From contig CAJYYA010000018.1 of the NCBI GenBank assembly GCA_913778905.1, positions 62,001 through 126,000 on the forward strand: a DNA stretch of 64,000 nucleotides. The letters are read 5' to 3'. The stretch comes from an uncultured Naasia sp. (GTDB lineage: Bacteria > Actinomycetota > Actinomycetes > Actinomycetales > Microbacteriaceae). Within the stretch, counting starts at the first letter, position 1. Each line of letters begins with the position of its first letter. The translations under genes and the position numbers were made by a program. Shown here one piece after another: positions 19,680 through 28,266 of this stretch. The notes under the pieces were generated by a model that was not told where the DNA came from, did no database searches, and was given only the letters and a program-made list of their open reading frames with translations.

Positions 19680-21698
19680 TCAGGAGGTCAGGATGGCGAA
19701 GCCCTCCTTCGGGAGGTCGATGCGGGTCTCGCCCGACACCTGCTTCTCCTGGACGAGCTTGCCGTCGCGGTCGTAGACCCGGAGCGATCCGTTCGTTCCG
19801 GCCTCGCCGATGGTCGACTTCTGCTTTCCGCTCGTGCTGTTGCGGACCAGCTCGGTGCGCCCGTCGCCGCCGACCACCACGCGCGAGACGACCGGGCGGA
19901 CCAAGAGGTTGTCGACCTTCGTCTCGCCGCGCTGCCCCTCGACCGTCACGCTGTCCGCTTTCGCGGGCACGGTCTTCTTGAGCAGCTGCGGCAGCAGAGC
20001 GCCGGACGCCTCGGTGATGCCCTTCGAGCCGACCTCGCTGCGGAGGTTGTCGAGCGGCTTCCTGCCCTGCGCCCACTTGCTGTGCGGGGTCTCGGCTGTT
20101 CCCTTCTCGACCTGCCAGATGACGGGTTCGATCAGACGCTCGAGGTTCGACGAGCCGATGCCGATGGTGGCCTGCTGCTTCTTCGTAAGCGAGAGGTACG
20201 ACCCGCTCCACGACGACTCGCCCGTCCAGCTCGACTCGGGCGTCACGACCGTGCCGCCCTGGGCTGTCTCGGCCTCGACGACCTCGAGCCCGACGCGGCT
20301 CTTCTGAGTCGCCACGGCCTGTGCGCGCTCGGCCACGGCGGGGTTGTCGTCCAGGGCGATCATGGCGAGGAGCCCGTGGATCGTGCTCTCGGCTCCGCTG
20401 TTCCGGTTGACGGATCCGTCCGCCTGCACACCGTCGAAGGTCACACCGGTCGCCGGGTCGTAGACGGGGGCTCCGCTGCGATTGAGGCCGAAGAACCACG
20501 CGGCCTGCAGGCCCGCCAGATCCGTGTAAGCCGACGAGCCGGTGGCCTCCGACAGGGCGATGGAGTTCTGGAGACGGGAGTCCGCGCCGTAGGCGATCTG
20601 CACGCGCTCGGTCGGACTCGGGTACCACCCGTTGTCGGGGCCGCCCGCCGTGAGGAGCTCGGCGGAGAAGCGGATCGTGTCGACGACGGCGGGCTCGCGG
20701 AGACGCTTGTCGCCCAGCGCGACGGAGGCTTCGGTGAGACCGGCACCCATCTGCGACGACCAGGCGTGCCACATGGAACGCGACTCGGCCCACGGCAGGA
20801 TCGCGCCATAGGGCCACGAGGTCGTGTCGCCCTTCGTGGTGGTCCGTGCGAACTCGTTGACACCCTGCGCGAGCTTCGCGGTGGTGTCGCGCACCCCGGC
20901 GTCATCCGGTGCCGCCTCGACGTAGGCGGAGAGACCGAGGAGCGCTTCGGATGTGGCATCCGCGCCGTTGACGATCAGCCAAGAGGGCACATCGACACCG
21001 TCGGCCTTCACGTACTGGCCGTAGGTGTCGAGCACCTCGCGGTTCACGGCGCCGACGCTGAGCTGCACGCGGTCCCGCAGGAACGCGGCGAACTCGGGAT
21101 CGTCCTCCTTGAAGGCCGCGTAGCCCTCGCCCAGCGCCCACAGGGTGCGGGCGAGCCAGTAGCTCTCCGCCGAGTCGCTGGGGTCAGGGAGCTCGACGGG
21201 TTCGGCGCTCGGGTTGAGGTCACCGTCGGGCTGCATCCACAACACGACATTGCCGGCATCCTCGCCGTCCGTGGTCTGGAAGTACGCGAGCGCGCGAAGA
21301 GTCTCGTAGGCGTTGCGGCGGCTGTCCTCCGATCCGGTCTGCTGCCAGTGGCGCAGGTAGACGACAGCCGCGCGGGAGATGTCGTCGGTGTTGTACGCGC
21401 CCTGCTCGTAGTCGCCGGTGGCAGGATCGAGCCTGCCGCCGCCGACGCGCTCGAAGGCGCCGCCGTCACGGGCGTCCGCGTAGGTCCACGGCATGACGAG
21501 ATCGGGCTCCTCCGCGAGGCGGTAGGTGGTGTGCCCCGGCTCGCCCTTGACGGTGGCGGTGTCGAGCAGGAAGTCCAGGTGAGCGGTGTTGGCCAGGGGG
21601 GTCGCCGCCTGGGCGGGGGCGGCGCCGAGCGCGAGACCCGTCACCACCAGCGTTGATGCAGCGAGCGCCGCGGTCGTGCGTCTGAGCGTGTTCGTCAT
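19680..21698 (-). CDS. Secreted glycosidase-like protein, probably (alpha/alpha)6 barrel
   Basis: A 672-residue exported protein and the last gene of the LacI-controlled operon. Residues 1-32 are a signal peptide ending APAQAA. The next 420 residues alternate helices with motifs such as YNTDDISRAAVVYLRHWQQ, ESYWLARTLWALGEGY and WHAWSSQMGAGLTEASVALG, the look of six-hairpin glycosidases. The last 200 residues are beta-rich and likely an accessory domain. No catalytic family can be named with certainty. The ATG at 21698 is preceded by AAGGAG; an ATG at 21737 would add 13 residues before the signal peptide. With GH130 and the ABC importer it suggests outside cleavage of a glycan before uptake. 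Confidence 0.75.
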   Translation of the reverse strand: MTNTLRRTTAALAASTLVVTGLALGAAPAQAATPLANTAHLDFLLDTATVKGEPGHTTYRLAEEPDLVMPWTYADARDGGAFERVGGGRLDPATGDYEQGAYNTDDISRAAVVYLRHWQQTGSEDSRRNAYETLRALAYFQTTDGEDAGNVVLWMQPDGDLNPSAEPVELPDPSDSAESYWLARTLWALGEGYAAFKEDDPEFAAFLRDRVQLSVGAVNREVLDTYGQYVKADGVDVPSWLIVNGADATSEALLGLSAYVEAAPDDAGVRDTTAKLAQGVNEFARTTTKGDTTSWPYGAILPWAESRSMWHAWSSQMGAGLTEASVALGDKRLREPAVVDTIRFSAELLTAGGPDNGWYPSPTERVQIAYGADSRLQNSIALSEATGSSAYTDLAGLQAAWFFGLNRSGAPVYDPATGVTFDGVQADGSVNRNSGAESTIHGLLAMIALDDNPAVAERAQAVATQKSRVGLEVVEAETAQGGTVVTPESSWTGESSWSGSYLSLTKKQQATIGIGSSNLERLIEPVIWQVEKGTAETPHSKWAQGRKPLDNLRSEVGSKGITEASGALLPQLLKKTVPAKADSVTVEGQRGETKVDNLLVRPVVSRVVVGGDGRTELVRNSTSGKQKSTIGEAGTNGSLRVYDRDGKLVQEKQVSGETRIDLPKEGFAILTS

Positions 21699-21725
21699 CG
21701 AACTCTCCTTGTGTTCTCTTGGTAT

Positions 21726-21778
21726 CGCTTCGCTCAACGGGCGAGAGGCCCGCCCGTTGAGCGAAGCGAAACGCAGGG
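21726..21778. repeat. Dispersed palindromic repeat forming an 18-bp hairpin
   Basis: CGCTTCGCTCAACGGGCG at 21726-21743 is perfectly complementary to 21751-21768 with a 7-base loop; the right arm continues to 21778 (AACGCAGGG). It is a member of the same family as 13156-13260. It sits between GH130 and the last gene of the operon, so it may stabilise upstream mRNA or lower expression of the downstream gene. Confidence 0.85.
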
Positions 21779-21784
21779 CCGGGG

Positions 21785-22876
21785 TCAGGGGGTGGTGCGG
21801 ATGAGGCGGGCGGCGCCGATCTTCGAGTCGGCCATGCCGTAGAAGACGAAGTGCTCTCCGTCGATCTCCTCGATCGCGGTGGGGAAGACGACGTTGGGCA
21901 CGATGCCGCTGCGCTCCTCCTCCGTCTCAGGCGCGAGCAGCGGCTCGGACGTGCGGGCGATGACCTTCGACGGGTCGTCGCCGTCGAGCAGGATGGCGCC
22001 GGCCGCGTAGTTGACCTTCTGCTGCTGCGCGAACGCGTTGTCGATCACCCCGGTGACGCCGTGGTGGATGAGCAGCCAGCCCTCGGGAACGCGCAGCGGG
22101 GCGGGGCCGCCGCCGATCTTGACCTCCTCGAAGGCGAACTCGGGGCCCGCGAGGAAGCGGTGGCGCGTCCAGCGGGTGAGGTTCGCCAGGTCGCGTTCGA
22201 CGTCCTCGACCGGCACGTAGCTGAGCCAGATGCTCTGCCGCACGTCCTCGGTTCCGGCGGGCACGCGGACGCCCTCACCGGGGCGGGTCTCGCCGAGGTC
22301 CCACATGGGTCGGTGGAGCACGGCGAAGCAGCGGGTGCCGTCGGGTGCGGTGACCACCTCGGGGAAGAACACCGTGTCCTTGTTGTGGAACAGGCCGAGG
22401 TCGATGTCGAGCGCATCGTCGTACGCGAAGGTGACGGGGCCGAGGCGCTCCCAGTTCCGCAGATCCTTCGAGACGGCGAGCGCCGTGCGGGGGCCGAGCG
22501 GTCCGTAGGCGACGTAGGTCATGACGTGCAGGCCGAGCGCGTCGATGTACGTGACGCGGGGATCCTCGACACCGGCATTGTTCGCGCCGCGTTCGAAGCC
22601 GCGGTCGGGGGCCAGGACGACGCCTTCCCGCTCGATGCCGACGGGCACTCCGTTCTCGACGACGACCTTGGCGAGGCCGACGCGCGAGACGTTGCCGGCT
22701 GACACGAGGCGGGGCAGCAGGTACAGCTCGCCGTCGGGTCCGCGGCCGCTGGCCGGGTTGAGCACGCCCTCGGCTTCGAGGTCGGAACCCTCCAGAGGCT
22801 CCATGATGACGCCCACCCGCTCGAGGCGGTAGGGGACGGCGGTCGCGGTGGGGGTGGCGGTGGTGGTGTGGGTCAT
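21785..22876 (-). CDS. GH130 family glycoside phosphorylase/hydrolase-like protein
   Basis: A 363-residue cytoplasmic five-bladed beta-propeller enzyme of family GH130, whose members phosphorolyse or hydrolyse beta-mannosides. The start LNPASGRGPDGELYLLPRL, GVEDPRVTYID with the proposed catalytic Asp, NKDTVFFPEVV and GWLLIHHGVTG match the family. GH130 phosphorylases use a pair of Arg residues and a His to bind phosphate; I did not resolve all of these here, so phosphorylase versus hydrolase is open. The ATG at 22876 lies two bases after the permease stop, with GAAAGG inside the end of the permease gene. It would act on the oligosaccharide imported by the ABC system. Confidence 0.87.
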   Translation of the reverse strand: MTHTTTATPTATAVPYRLERVGVIMEPLEGSDLEAEGVLNPASGRGPDGELYLLPRLVSAGNVSRVGLAKVVVENGVPVGIEREGVVLAPDRGFERGANNAGVEDPRVTYIDALGLHVMTYVAYGPLGPRTALAVSKDLRNWERLGPVTFAYDDALDIDLGLFHNKDTVFFPEVVTAPDGTRCFAVLHRPMWDLGETRPGEGVRVPAGTEDVRQSIWLSYVPVEDVERDLANLTRWTRHRFLAGPEFAFEEVKIGGGPAPLRVPEGWLLIHHGVTGVIDNAFAQQQKVNYAAGAILLDGDDPSKVIARTSEPLLAPETEEERSGIVPNVVFPTAIEEIDGEHFVFYGMADSKIGAARLIRTTP

Positions 22877-22878
22877 TT

Positions 22879-23796
22879 CTAGCCTTTCACTCCTGATCCG
22901 AGATCGGTCGAGACGAAGTAGCGCTGGAACACGATGAACAGCACGACGACGGGGGCCGCGAGCACGACGGCGCCCGCGAGAATGGCCCCGAACGGGTTGT
23001 CCGTGGAGGACGCGACGTTCGAGATGTAGTTGGCGAGCGACACGGCGAGCGGCTGCAGCGACGCGTCTTTCGTGATGAGGAACGGCCAGAGGAACTCGTT
23101 CCAGGGGCCGATGAAGGTGAGCAGCACGGCGGTCACGAGCGCCGGACGCACCAGCGGCAGGGCAACGCTCCACAGCAGCCGCAGCTCTCCGGCGCCGTCG
23201 ATCCGCGCCGCCTCGAACAGCTCCTTCGGCAGCTGCAGGAAGTACTGGCGGAAGATGATGACGGCCGTCGAATTGATCGCGAACGGCAGGATCATGCCCA
23301 GATGGCTGTCGGCGAGACCGTAGTCGCGAGCGATCAGCACGTAGAGCGGGATCTGCAGCAGCTGAAACGGAATCACCTGCACCAGCAGCGCGAGCGCGAA
23401 CACCGCGTTGCGGCCACGCCATTGCAACATGGCGAGGGCGTATCCGGCGAGCACGCCGAACACCACGGTGCAGAGCAGCACTCCCCCGGTGAAGATGCCC
23501 GAGTTCACGAGCCCTGAGAGCAGGTTGATGCGCTCATTGACGTTCGTGTAGTTCTCCACCGTCAGATTGCCCGGGCTGGGCAGCGCGCCGGCGAGCGAGG
23601 GGTCGGGATCCGTCTGCAGCGAGCCCACGATCATGTAATAGAACGGGAACAGGAAGACCAGCGCCCCGAGGCCCAGGACGACGCCGCGCAGGATGACCTG
23701 GAAGCGGGACATGCCGCTCGGCCGACGGCGTCGGGCCTGCCGAGGCGTAGCCGTCGTGGCGGGAGCGAGCTTCTGCGACACGGTCTCGGCGCTCAT
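22879..23796 (-). CDS. ABC sugar transporter permease (MalG-type)
   Basis: A 305-residue inner-membrane permease of a carbohydrate importer. It has a basic N-terminal tail, six membrane helices and the cytoplasmic EAA loop FEAARIDGAGELRLLWSVALP that contacts the ATPase. The typical MalG C-terminus (FIVFQRYFVSTDLGSGVKG) is present. The ATG at 23796 overlaps the stop of the partner permease by four bases. No ATP-binding subunit is encoded here, so it must share one, such as an MsiK/MalK-like ATPase, encoded elsewhere, as is usual in actinobacteria. Confidence 0.94.
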   Translation of the reverse strand: MSAETVSQKLAPATTATPRQARRRRPSGMSRFQVILRGVVLGLGALVFLFPFYYMIVGSLQTDPDPSLAGALPSPGNLTVENYTNVNERINLLSGLVNSGIFTGGVLLCTVVFGVLAGYALAMLQWRGRNAVFALALLVQVIPFQLLQIPLYVLIARDYGLADSHLGMILPFAINSTAVIIFRQYFLQLPKELFEAARIDGAGELRLLWSVALPLVRPALVTAVLLTFIGPWNEFLWPFLITKDASLQPLAVSLANYISNVASSTDNPFGAILAGAVVLAAPVVVLFIVFQRYFVSTDLGSGVKG

Positions 23797-24755
23797 GAGT
23801 TCCTCTCCCCGGCGAAGCGGTTCTGCAGGTAGGCGATGATCAGGACCCCGATGACCAGGACGACGCCGATCGCGGACGCCACATCCGGCTGGCCCTGCTG
23901 GATGCCCAGCTGGTACATGAGGAGCACGGGAGAGGCGGACGCGCCGTTGGGCCCGCCTCCGCCCGTGAGCAGATAGGGCTCGGTGAAGAGGTTCGCGCCC
24001 GTGACGGTGGAGACGAGCAGCACCAGCAGGGTCGCGGGGCGCACGCCGGGAACCGTGATCGAGAAGAACTGGCGGATCTTGCCGGCCCCGTCGGTCGAGG
24101 CCGACTCGTACAGCTCCTTCGGCACGTTCTGCAGCGCTGCGAGGTAGAGCAGGATGTAGAAGCCGAGCTGTTTCCAGGTCACGTAGATCGCGATGATCGG
24201 CATGGCCAACTGCTCGTTGATGAGCCAGGAGGGGCTCGGCGCGAGCGGTCCGAGGATCGAGTTGACGAGTCCGTTGTTGTTGAACAGGAACAGCCAGACG
24301 CCGACGACCGCGACGCTCGCGGTGATGTACGGGACGTAGAAGCTGACCCGCAGGAACGTGCGGAGATGCACGACCTTGTCGAGCGCCGCCGCGAGCACGA
24401 GCGCCAGGACCACGGTGAGCGGCACATTGATGATCAGGAAGATCGCGATGTTGCCGAACGATCGGATGACCTGGGGGTTGGAGAACGCGGTGACGAAGTT
24501 GTCGAACCCCACGAACGGACGGTCGACCTGCACACCGGGGGCGGCGAAGAAGTAGTCGTGGAACGCGATGTAGACCGAGTACCCGACGGGGAAGGCGAAC
24601 ACCGCGAGGACGAAGATCAGGTACGGGCTGCCGAAGAGGAGCCCAAGCGGCTGGGGGCCGAAGATCCGGCGTCCCCACGAGCGCTTCGGGGTGCCCCCCG
24701 GGGCTCCGGCGCGCTGGGGCGCCGAAGCCTCGGGGGAGCTGACGAGGGCGGTCAT
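23793..24755 (-). CDS. ABC sugar transporter permease (MalF-type)
   Basis: A 320-residue inner-membrane permease, partner of the downstream one. After a basic N-terminal segment (PKRSWGRRIFGPQ) come six membrane helices and the EAA loop YESASTDGAGKIRQFFSITVPG. It follows the binding-protein gene by eight bases and overlaps the second permease by four. Together they form the channel of a class I (CUT1) oligosaccharide importer. Confidence 0.94.
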   Translation of the reverse strand: MTALVSSPEASAPQRAGAPGGTPKRSWGRRIFGPQPLGLLFGSPYLIFVLAVFAFPVGYSVYIAFHDYFFAAPGVQVDRPFVGFDNFVTAFSNPQVIRSFGNIAIFLIINVPLTVVLALVLAAALDKVVHLRTFLRVSFYVPYITASVAVVGVWLFLFNNNGLVNSILGPLAPSPSWLINEQLAMPIIAIYVTWKQLGFYILLYLAALQNVPKELYESASTDGAGKIRQFFSITVPGVRPATLLVLLVSTVTGANLFTEPYLLTGGGGPNGASASPVLLMYQLGIQQGQPDVASAIGVVLVIGVLIIAYLQNRFAGERNS

Positions 24756-24762
24756 GACGGAC

Positions 24763-26061
24763 CTACTTGGTGGCGGCCAGGCCGGTGACGGTCTGCGCGG
24801 CCCCGTCGAGGGCGGACTTCACGTCGCCCTCGCCGAAGATGACGGTCTTGCCCCAGGCGTCGCGGATGGCCTGCAGCATCTGCACCGTGTTGGGTCCGCT
24901 CGGCACCTCGATGGTGCGCGAGGCCTGGGCGCCGAAGGTCTCGTATGCCGGGTTGGCCGAGAAGTAGTCGGCGTAGGTCGTCTGCAGATCGGTGCGCAGC
25001 GGCATCTGTCCGGTGGTCTCGAGCAGAGCCCCGTCCTGCTCCTGGCTGGTGGCGAACTTCAGGACATCCCACGCGGTGCCTTTGTTCTCGCATGCGGTGT
25101 AGAGGCCGACGTTCTTCGCGTCGCTGAAGGTCCACGTCTCGTCGGCGGGCGTGCCGTTCGGCGTGGGGACCGGTACCGAGCCCCAGTTCAGGTCCTTGTA
25201 GACCGAGATGGCCCAGGGACCGACGATCGCCATGGCCGAGTTGCCCGCGGCGAATGAGTCGCCCTGGTACTGCTCCCGGCCCGCGAGACCCTTGTCGTAG
25301 AGGTTCTTCCAGAACTCGCCGACCTCGACTCCCGCGTCGTCCGCGAAGGTGGCCTTGCCGTCCTCCACGAGTCCGGTACCGCCGGTCGCCGCGGCGTACA
25401 GAGGCATGAAGTCGAACTGGGTCTGGAAGAACTCGCTCGTGGGGGCCGGCTGGATCGCGACGGGCGCGACGCCCGCGTCGACGAGCTTCTGCGAGGTCGC
25501 GGTGAACTCGTCGTAGGTCGAGAGCTGCGGGTTCTCCGGGTCGAGGCCCGCCTTCGCGAACATGTCCTTGTTGTAGAAGATCATGACGGGGTTGCTCTTC
25601 CACGGCATCTGGTAGTACTGCCCGTCGGCGTTCTGGTACTGGCTCGCGAGGTCGCCGCTGCGGCTCTCGATGTACTCCTTGCCGTCGGGGAAGCTCGACA
25701 GGTCGACGAGTCCACCCTGGCGCTCGAACTGGCCGACCGCGCTCGGAGCGGTGTTGAAGACGAGACACGGGGCGTTGCCGGCTGTGATGGCCGCGCCGAT
25801 CACCTCTTCGCTGCTCTTGCCGGCCGGGATCTCCTGGCCGGTGATCTGCTGGTCGGGGTTGGCGGCGTTCCAGGCCTCGACCATGGCCTTGCCCCACTGC
25901 ACCTCCTGCTCGTTGTTCGAGTACCAGATGGTGATGGGGCCCTTGGCCGTGAGATCGGTCGAGGCGGCGCCTCCGCCCGAGCAGGCGGTCAGGGCCATGG
26001 CCGCGATCGCGGCGATCCCTACTCCTGCGAGCCGGCGGCGGTGCTTGGCGAGATACGTCAT
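24763..26061 (-). CDS. ABC sugar-binding lipoprotein
   Basis: A 432-residue extracellular solute-binding protein (family 1). Residues 1-26 are a lipoprotein signal (AGVGIAAIAAMALTAC, lipobox LTAC with the modified Cys at about 26) followed by a Gly-rich linker. The mature part starts GPITIWYSNNEQEVQWGKAM, a family signature, and contains KSNPVMIFYNKDMFAKAGLD. It captures a carbohydrate for the two permeases. The ATG at 26061 is preceded by GAAGGAGA; an ATG at 26115 would give a non-lipoprotein extension. It is the first structural gene after the repressor. Confidence 0.95.
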   Translation of the reverse strand: MTYLAKHRRRLAGVGIAAIAAMALTACSGGGAASTDLTAKGPITIWYSNNEQEVQWGKAMVEAWNAANPDQQITGQEIPAGKSSEEVIGAAITAGNAPCLVFNTAPSAVGQFERQGGLVDLSSFPDGKEYIESRSGDLASQYQNADGQYYQMPWKSNPVMIFYNKDMFAKAGLDPENPQLSTYDEFTATSQKLVDAGVAPVAIQPAPTSEFFQTQFDFMPLYAAATGGTGLVEDGKATFADDAGVEVGEFWKNLYDKGLAGREQYQGDSFAAGNSAMAIVGPWAISVYKDLNWGSVPVPTPNGTPADETWTFSDAKNVGLYTACENKGTAWDVLKFATSQEQDGALLETTGQMPLRTDLQTTYADYFSANPAYETFGAQASRTIEVPSGPNTVQMLQAIRDAWGKTVIFGEGDVKSALDGAAQTVTGLAATK

Positions 26062-26111
26062 CGTGTTCTCCTTCTTCGGGTGGGCGTCCGCAGCTGCGAA
26101 CGGACGGGTGA

Positions 26112-27125
26112 TCACGGCCGCGGCGGCGCGGTCGACTTGCGGACGACGAGCCCGGCGGGCTCGAGGTCGACATCTGGGGCGGAGCCGTTCTCGATCAGAT
26201 CGAGGAGAGCTCCGGCTGCGGCCTCGCCCCAGCGCGCAGGACGGGTCCGGGCCGAGGTGAGGGCGGGGAAGACGTGGGCGGCGATGTCCGAGTCATCGAA
26301 CCCCGTCACCGAGAGGTCGTCGGGGAGACGCAGTCCACGGGAGTGGGCGATTCCCATGCCCGCGATCGCCATGGGATCGTTTGCGAACACGATCGCGGTC
26401 GGCGGCACCGATGCGTCGAGGAGGTGCTCCGTCGCCTCGGCGCCGCGTCCGGCGCTGAAATCGGTCTCCACGACACGGTCGCCGCTGATCCCTGCCGCTT
26501 TGCACGCCGCGACGAAGGCGGCGCGGCGGCGTGCTCCGTGGAGGAGGTGCGTCGGTCCGGCGACGTGAGCGATGTCACGGTGGCCCGCTTCGACCAGGTG
26601 CGCGACCGCCTGGGTGATGCCGTCGGTGTCGTCCATGACGACCGCGGGCGCGACCGACCCGGCGACGCGTCCCAACGTGACGGCCGGAAGCCCGAGGTCG
26701 GTGAGCAGTGCAGGGCGGGGGTCGTCCTCCCGGAGATCGGTCACCAGCACTCCGTCGACCCGGCGATCGGCGGCCAGCGTGCGATAAGACGCGGCCTCCG
26801 CCTCCACCGACTCGACGAAGCTCAGCACGAGCACGAGTCCTCGCTCGGACAGCACGCGTTCGACCCCTGCGATGAACGACGGGAAGAACGGGTCGGCCGC
26901 TATGACCTGGGGGTCGCGGGCCATCACGAGACCCACCGCGTAGGAGCGGTTGGTCGAGAGCGACCGGGCCGACACGCTGCGGCTGTAGCCGATGCGGGAT
27001 GCGACCTCGAGGATGCGGTCTCGCGTCTCGTGCGACACACCGGGGCGGTCGTTCAAGGCGAACGACACCAGAGTCTTGCTGACTCGTGCCTCTCGGGCCA
27101 CGTCGAGAATCGTCGGCTTGCGCAT
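26112..27125 (-). CDS. LacI family transcriptional repressor of the carbohydrate operon
   Basis: A 337-residue LacI/GalR regulator. The N-terminal helix-turn-helix reads PTILDVAREARVSKTLVSFA, followed by the hinge helix region GYSRSVSARSLSTNRSY, and then the periplasmic-binding-like sugar-sensor domain (VGLVMARDPQVIAADPFFPS onwards, VTGFDDSDIAAHVFPALT). It heads a six-gene operon and is separated from the binding-protein gene by 50 bases. A 14-bp palindrome overlaps its own predicted promoter, so it probably represses itself and the whole operon until the sugar binds. ATG at 27125 is chosen; GTG at 27128 is equally possible. Confidence 0.94.
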   Translation of the reverse strand: MRKPTILDVAREARVSKTLVSFALNDRPGVSHETRDRILEVASRIGYSRSVSARSLSTNRSYAVGLVMARDPQVIAADPFFPSFIAGVERVLSERGLVLVLSFVESVEAEAASYRTLAADRRVDGVLVTDLREDDPRPALLTDLGLPAVTLGRVAGSVAPAVVMDDTDGITQAVAHLVEAGHRDIAHVAGPTHLLHGARRRAAFVAACKAAGISGDRVVETDFSAGRGAEATEHLLDASVPPTAIVFANDPMAIAGMGIAHSRGLRLPDDLSVTGFDDSDIAAHVFPALTSARTRPARWGEAAAGALLDLIENGSAPDVDLEPAGLVVRKSTAPPRP

Positions 27126-27190
27126 CACTCACCTCGTTCCCGTCGTCGTCGATCAGATCCGCGTCGCTCCCATCGCGACCGTCTCACCAG

Positions 27191-27219
27191 CCTAAACCGG
27201 TTTAGAGGAAACTACGCAA
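27191..27219 (-). promoter_or_regulatory. Promoter of the LacI operon with overlapping LacI operator
   Basis: The perfect palindrome CTAAACCGGTTTAG occupies 27192-27205 and has the central CG step typical of LacI-family operators. On the minus strand a -35 TTGCGT (27219-27214) and -10 TTTAGG (27196-27191) are separated by 17 bases, so the operator covers the -10 and part of the spacer. Repressor binding there would block RNA polymerase. It is about 70 bases upstream of the lacI start. Confidence 0.75.
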
Positions 27220-27603
27220 GCGACCTGGTGTCCACCTGAGAAGAATCGGGCACCCCCCATTCGGGGTGTGAGCCTCGACAACCGACAGACCGAGCTGTCT
27301 ACCTATGAATAGTCCCCAGGTGGGTAGGTCGTACCCCTCCAGGCCCGTCAAATGCCAGGGAAAAGCCGACGACCCACGCCCGCAATGTACCCCGTTTCAA
27401 CCTGAGGATGGCCCAAAACCGCTGGATTTACGGGGTTGAATCACCGCGCATCTGCACGGGTAGACAGTTCTGTCACCCCCACACTGGGGACACCGCTTCC
27501 GTTGTCCTCATTTCGACGGACACGTACGTTGATCTCAGAGCAACCGGGGTACAGCCGGTAGCCACCCCCACCACTGCGCTGGAGCGCGAAAGGATTTTTT
27601 GAG
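27220..27603 (+). promoter_or_regulatory. Gene-free leader/promoter region of the SipW operon
   Basis: No gene is seen in these 384 bases. A plausible promoter for the downstream operon is -35 TTGTCC (27502-27507), 17-base spacer and -10 TACGTT (27525-27530), leaving a leader of roughly 65 bases. Other structure: GGGTA-N5-TACCC inverted repeat at 27323-27337, a small CACCCC/GGGGTG hairpin near 27249-27268, and ACCCCGT (27389-27395) with its inverse ACGGGGT about 40 bases later. A GAAAGGA ribosome site at 27588-27594 is followed by a T6 run before the ATG. Confidence 0.45.
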
Positions 27604-28173
27604 ATGAACAAGTTCCTCACCGGTGCCATCGCCACCGCCGCCGGAGTCGCTCTGCTGATGGGCGGCGCGGGCACCTTCGCCTACTGGAACTCCTCGGCGA
27701 CCCCCGCCGCCTCGACCATCACGGCCGGCAATCTGGCCGTCGCCGACTCCGGCTCGGCCGCGGTCTGGAAGTCGGGCAACACCGTCATCAACCCCGCCAC
27801 CTACAAGGCGGTTCCCGGTGACGTCCTCACCTACACGAAGACCATGAACATCACCGCGACCGGCGACAACCTCGTCGCGACCCTCGGTCTCACCCCCGGC
27901 TCGATCGCCGGCGCCACCAGCGGCGCCGCCGACGTGGCTCTGGCCAACGCCCTCACCCAGAGCGCCGTGCTGACCGCCACCGGCACGGGCATCACCCCCG
28001 TCACCGGCTCGCCCAACACCTACACCGTCGCCGCCGGCACCGCCGGTGTCTCGCAGGCCGTCACCGTCACCGTCACCGTCACCTTCCCCAAGGGCACGGC
28101 CGGGCAGTACAACGACGCCAAGACCGGCGCCGTCAACCTCAGCGGCCTGGCCGTCACGCTGACGCAGAACTGA
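27604..28173 (+). CDS. SipW-dependent alternate-signal exported protein (TasA/CalY-like)
   Basis: A 189-residue exported protein and first gene of a five-gene operon. The N-terminus has the alternate signal seen in SipW substrates: hydrophobic stretch ATAAGVALLMGGAGTFAYW, then NSSATPAASTITAGNL, where cleavage by SipW is expected near the A-T-P region. The mature part is Ala/Gly/Thr/Val-rich beta sandwich, with a repeated TVTVTVTVTF strand near the C-terminus, and lacks Cys. TasA and CalY relatives polymerise into extracellular fibres; it is the likely major structural protein here, helped by a good ribosome site and a hairpin after the gene that would favour it over later genes. Fibre formation is inferred from the family. 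Confidence 0.85.
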   Translation: MNKFLTGAIATAAGVALLMGGAGTFAYWNSSATPAASTITAGNLAVADSGSAAVWKSGNTVINPATYKAVPGDVLTYTKTMNITATGDNLVATLGLTPGSIAGATSGAADVALANALTQSAVLTATGTGITPVTGSPNTYTVAAGTAGVSQAVTVTVTVTFPKGTAGQYNDAKTGAVNLSGLAVTLTQN

Positions 28174-28178
28174 TCCCC

Positions 28179-28207
28179 CGGCGGCCCGGCCCCCCGCGCG
28201 GCCGCCG
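28179..28207 (+). terminator. Hairpin between first and second SipW-operon genes (possible attenuator)
   Basis: CGGCGGCC at 28179-28186 pairs with 28200-28207 across a 13-base GC-rich loop, six bases past the stop codon. There is no T-run. It may partly terminate transcription or protect the upstream message, giving more of the first protein than of the later ones. Confidence 0.45.
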
Positions 28208-28266
28208 AGACTTCAGTCGCGCAGCTCCAGCGCACAGCGAGTAGGAACGGGAGAGGAGACGAGACG

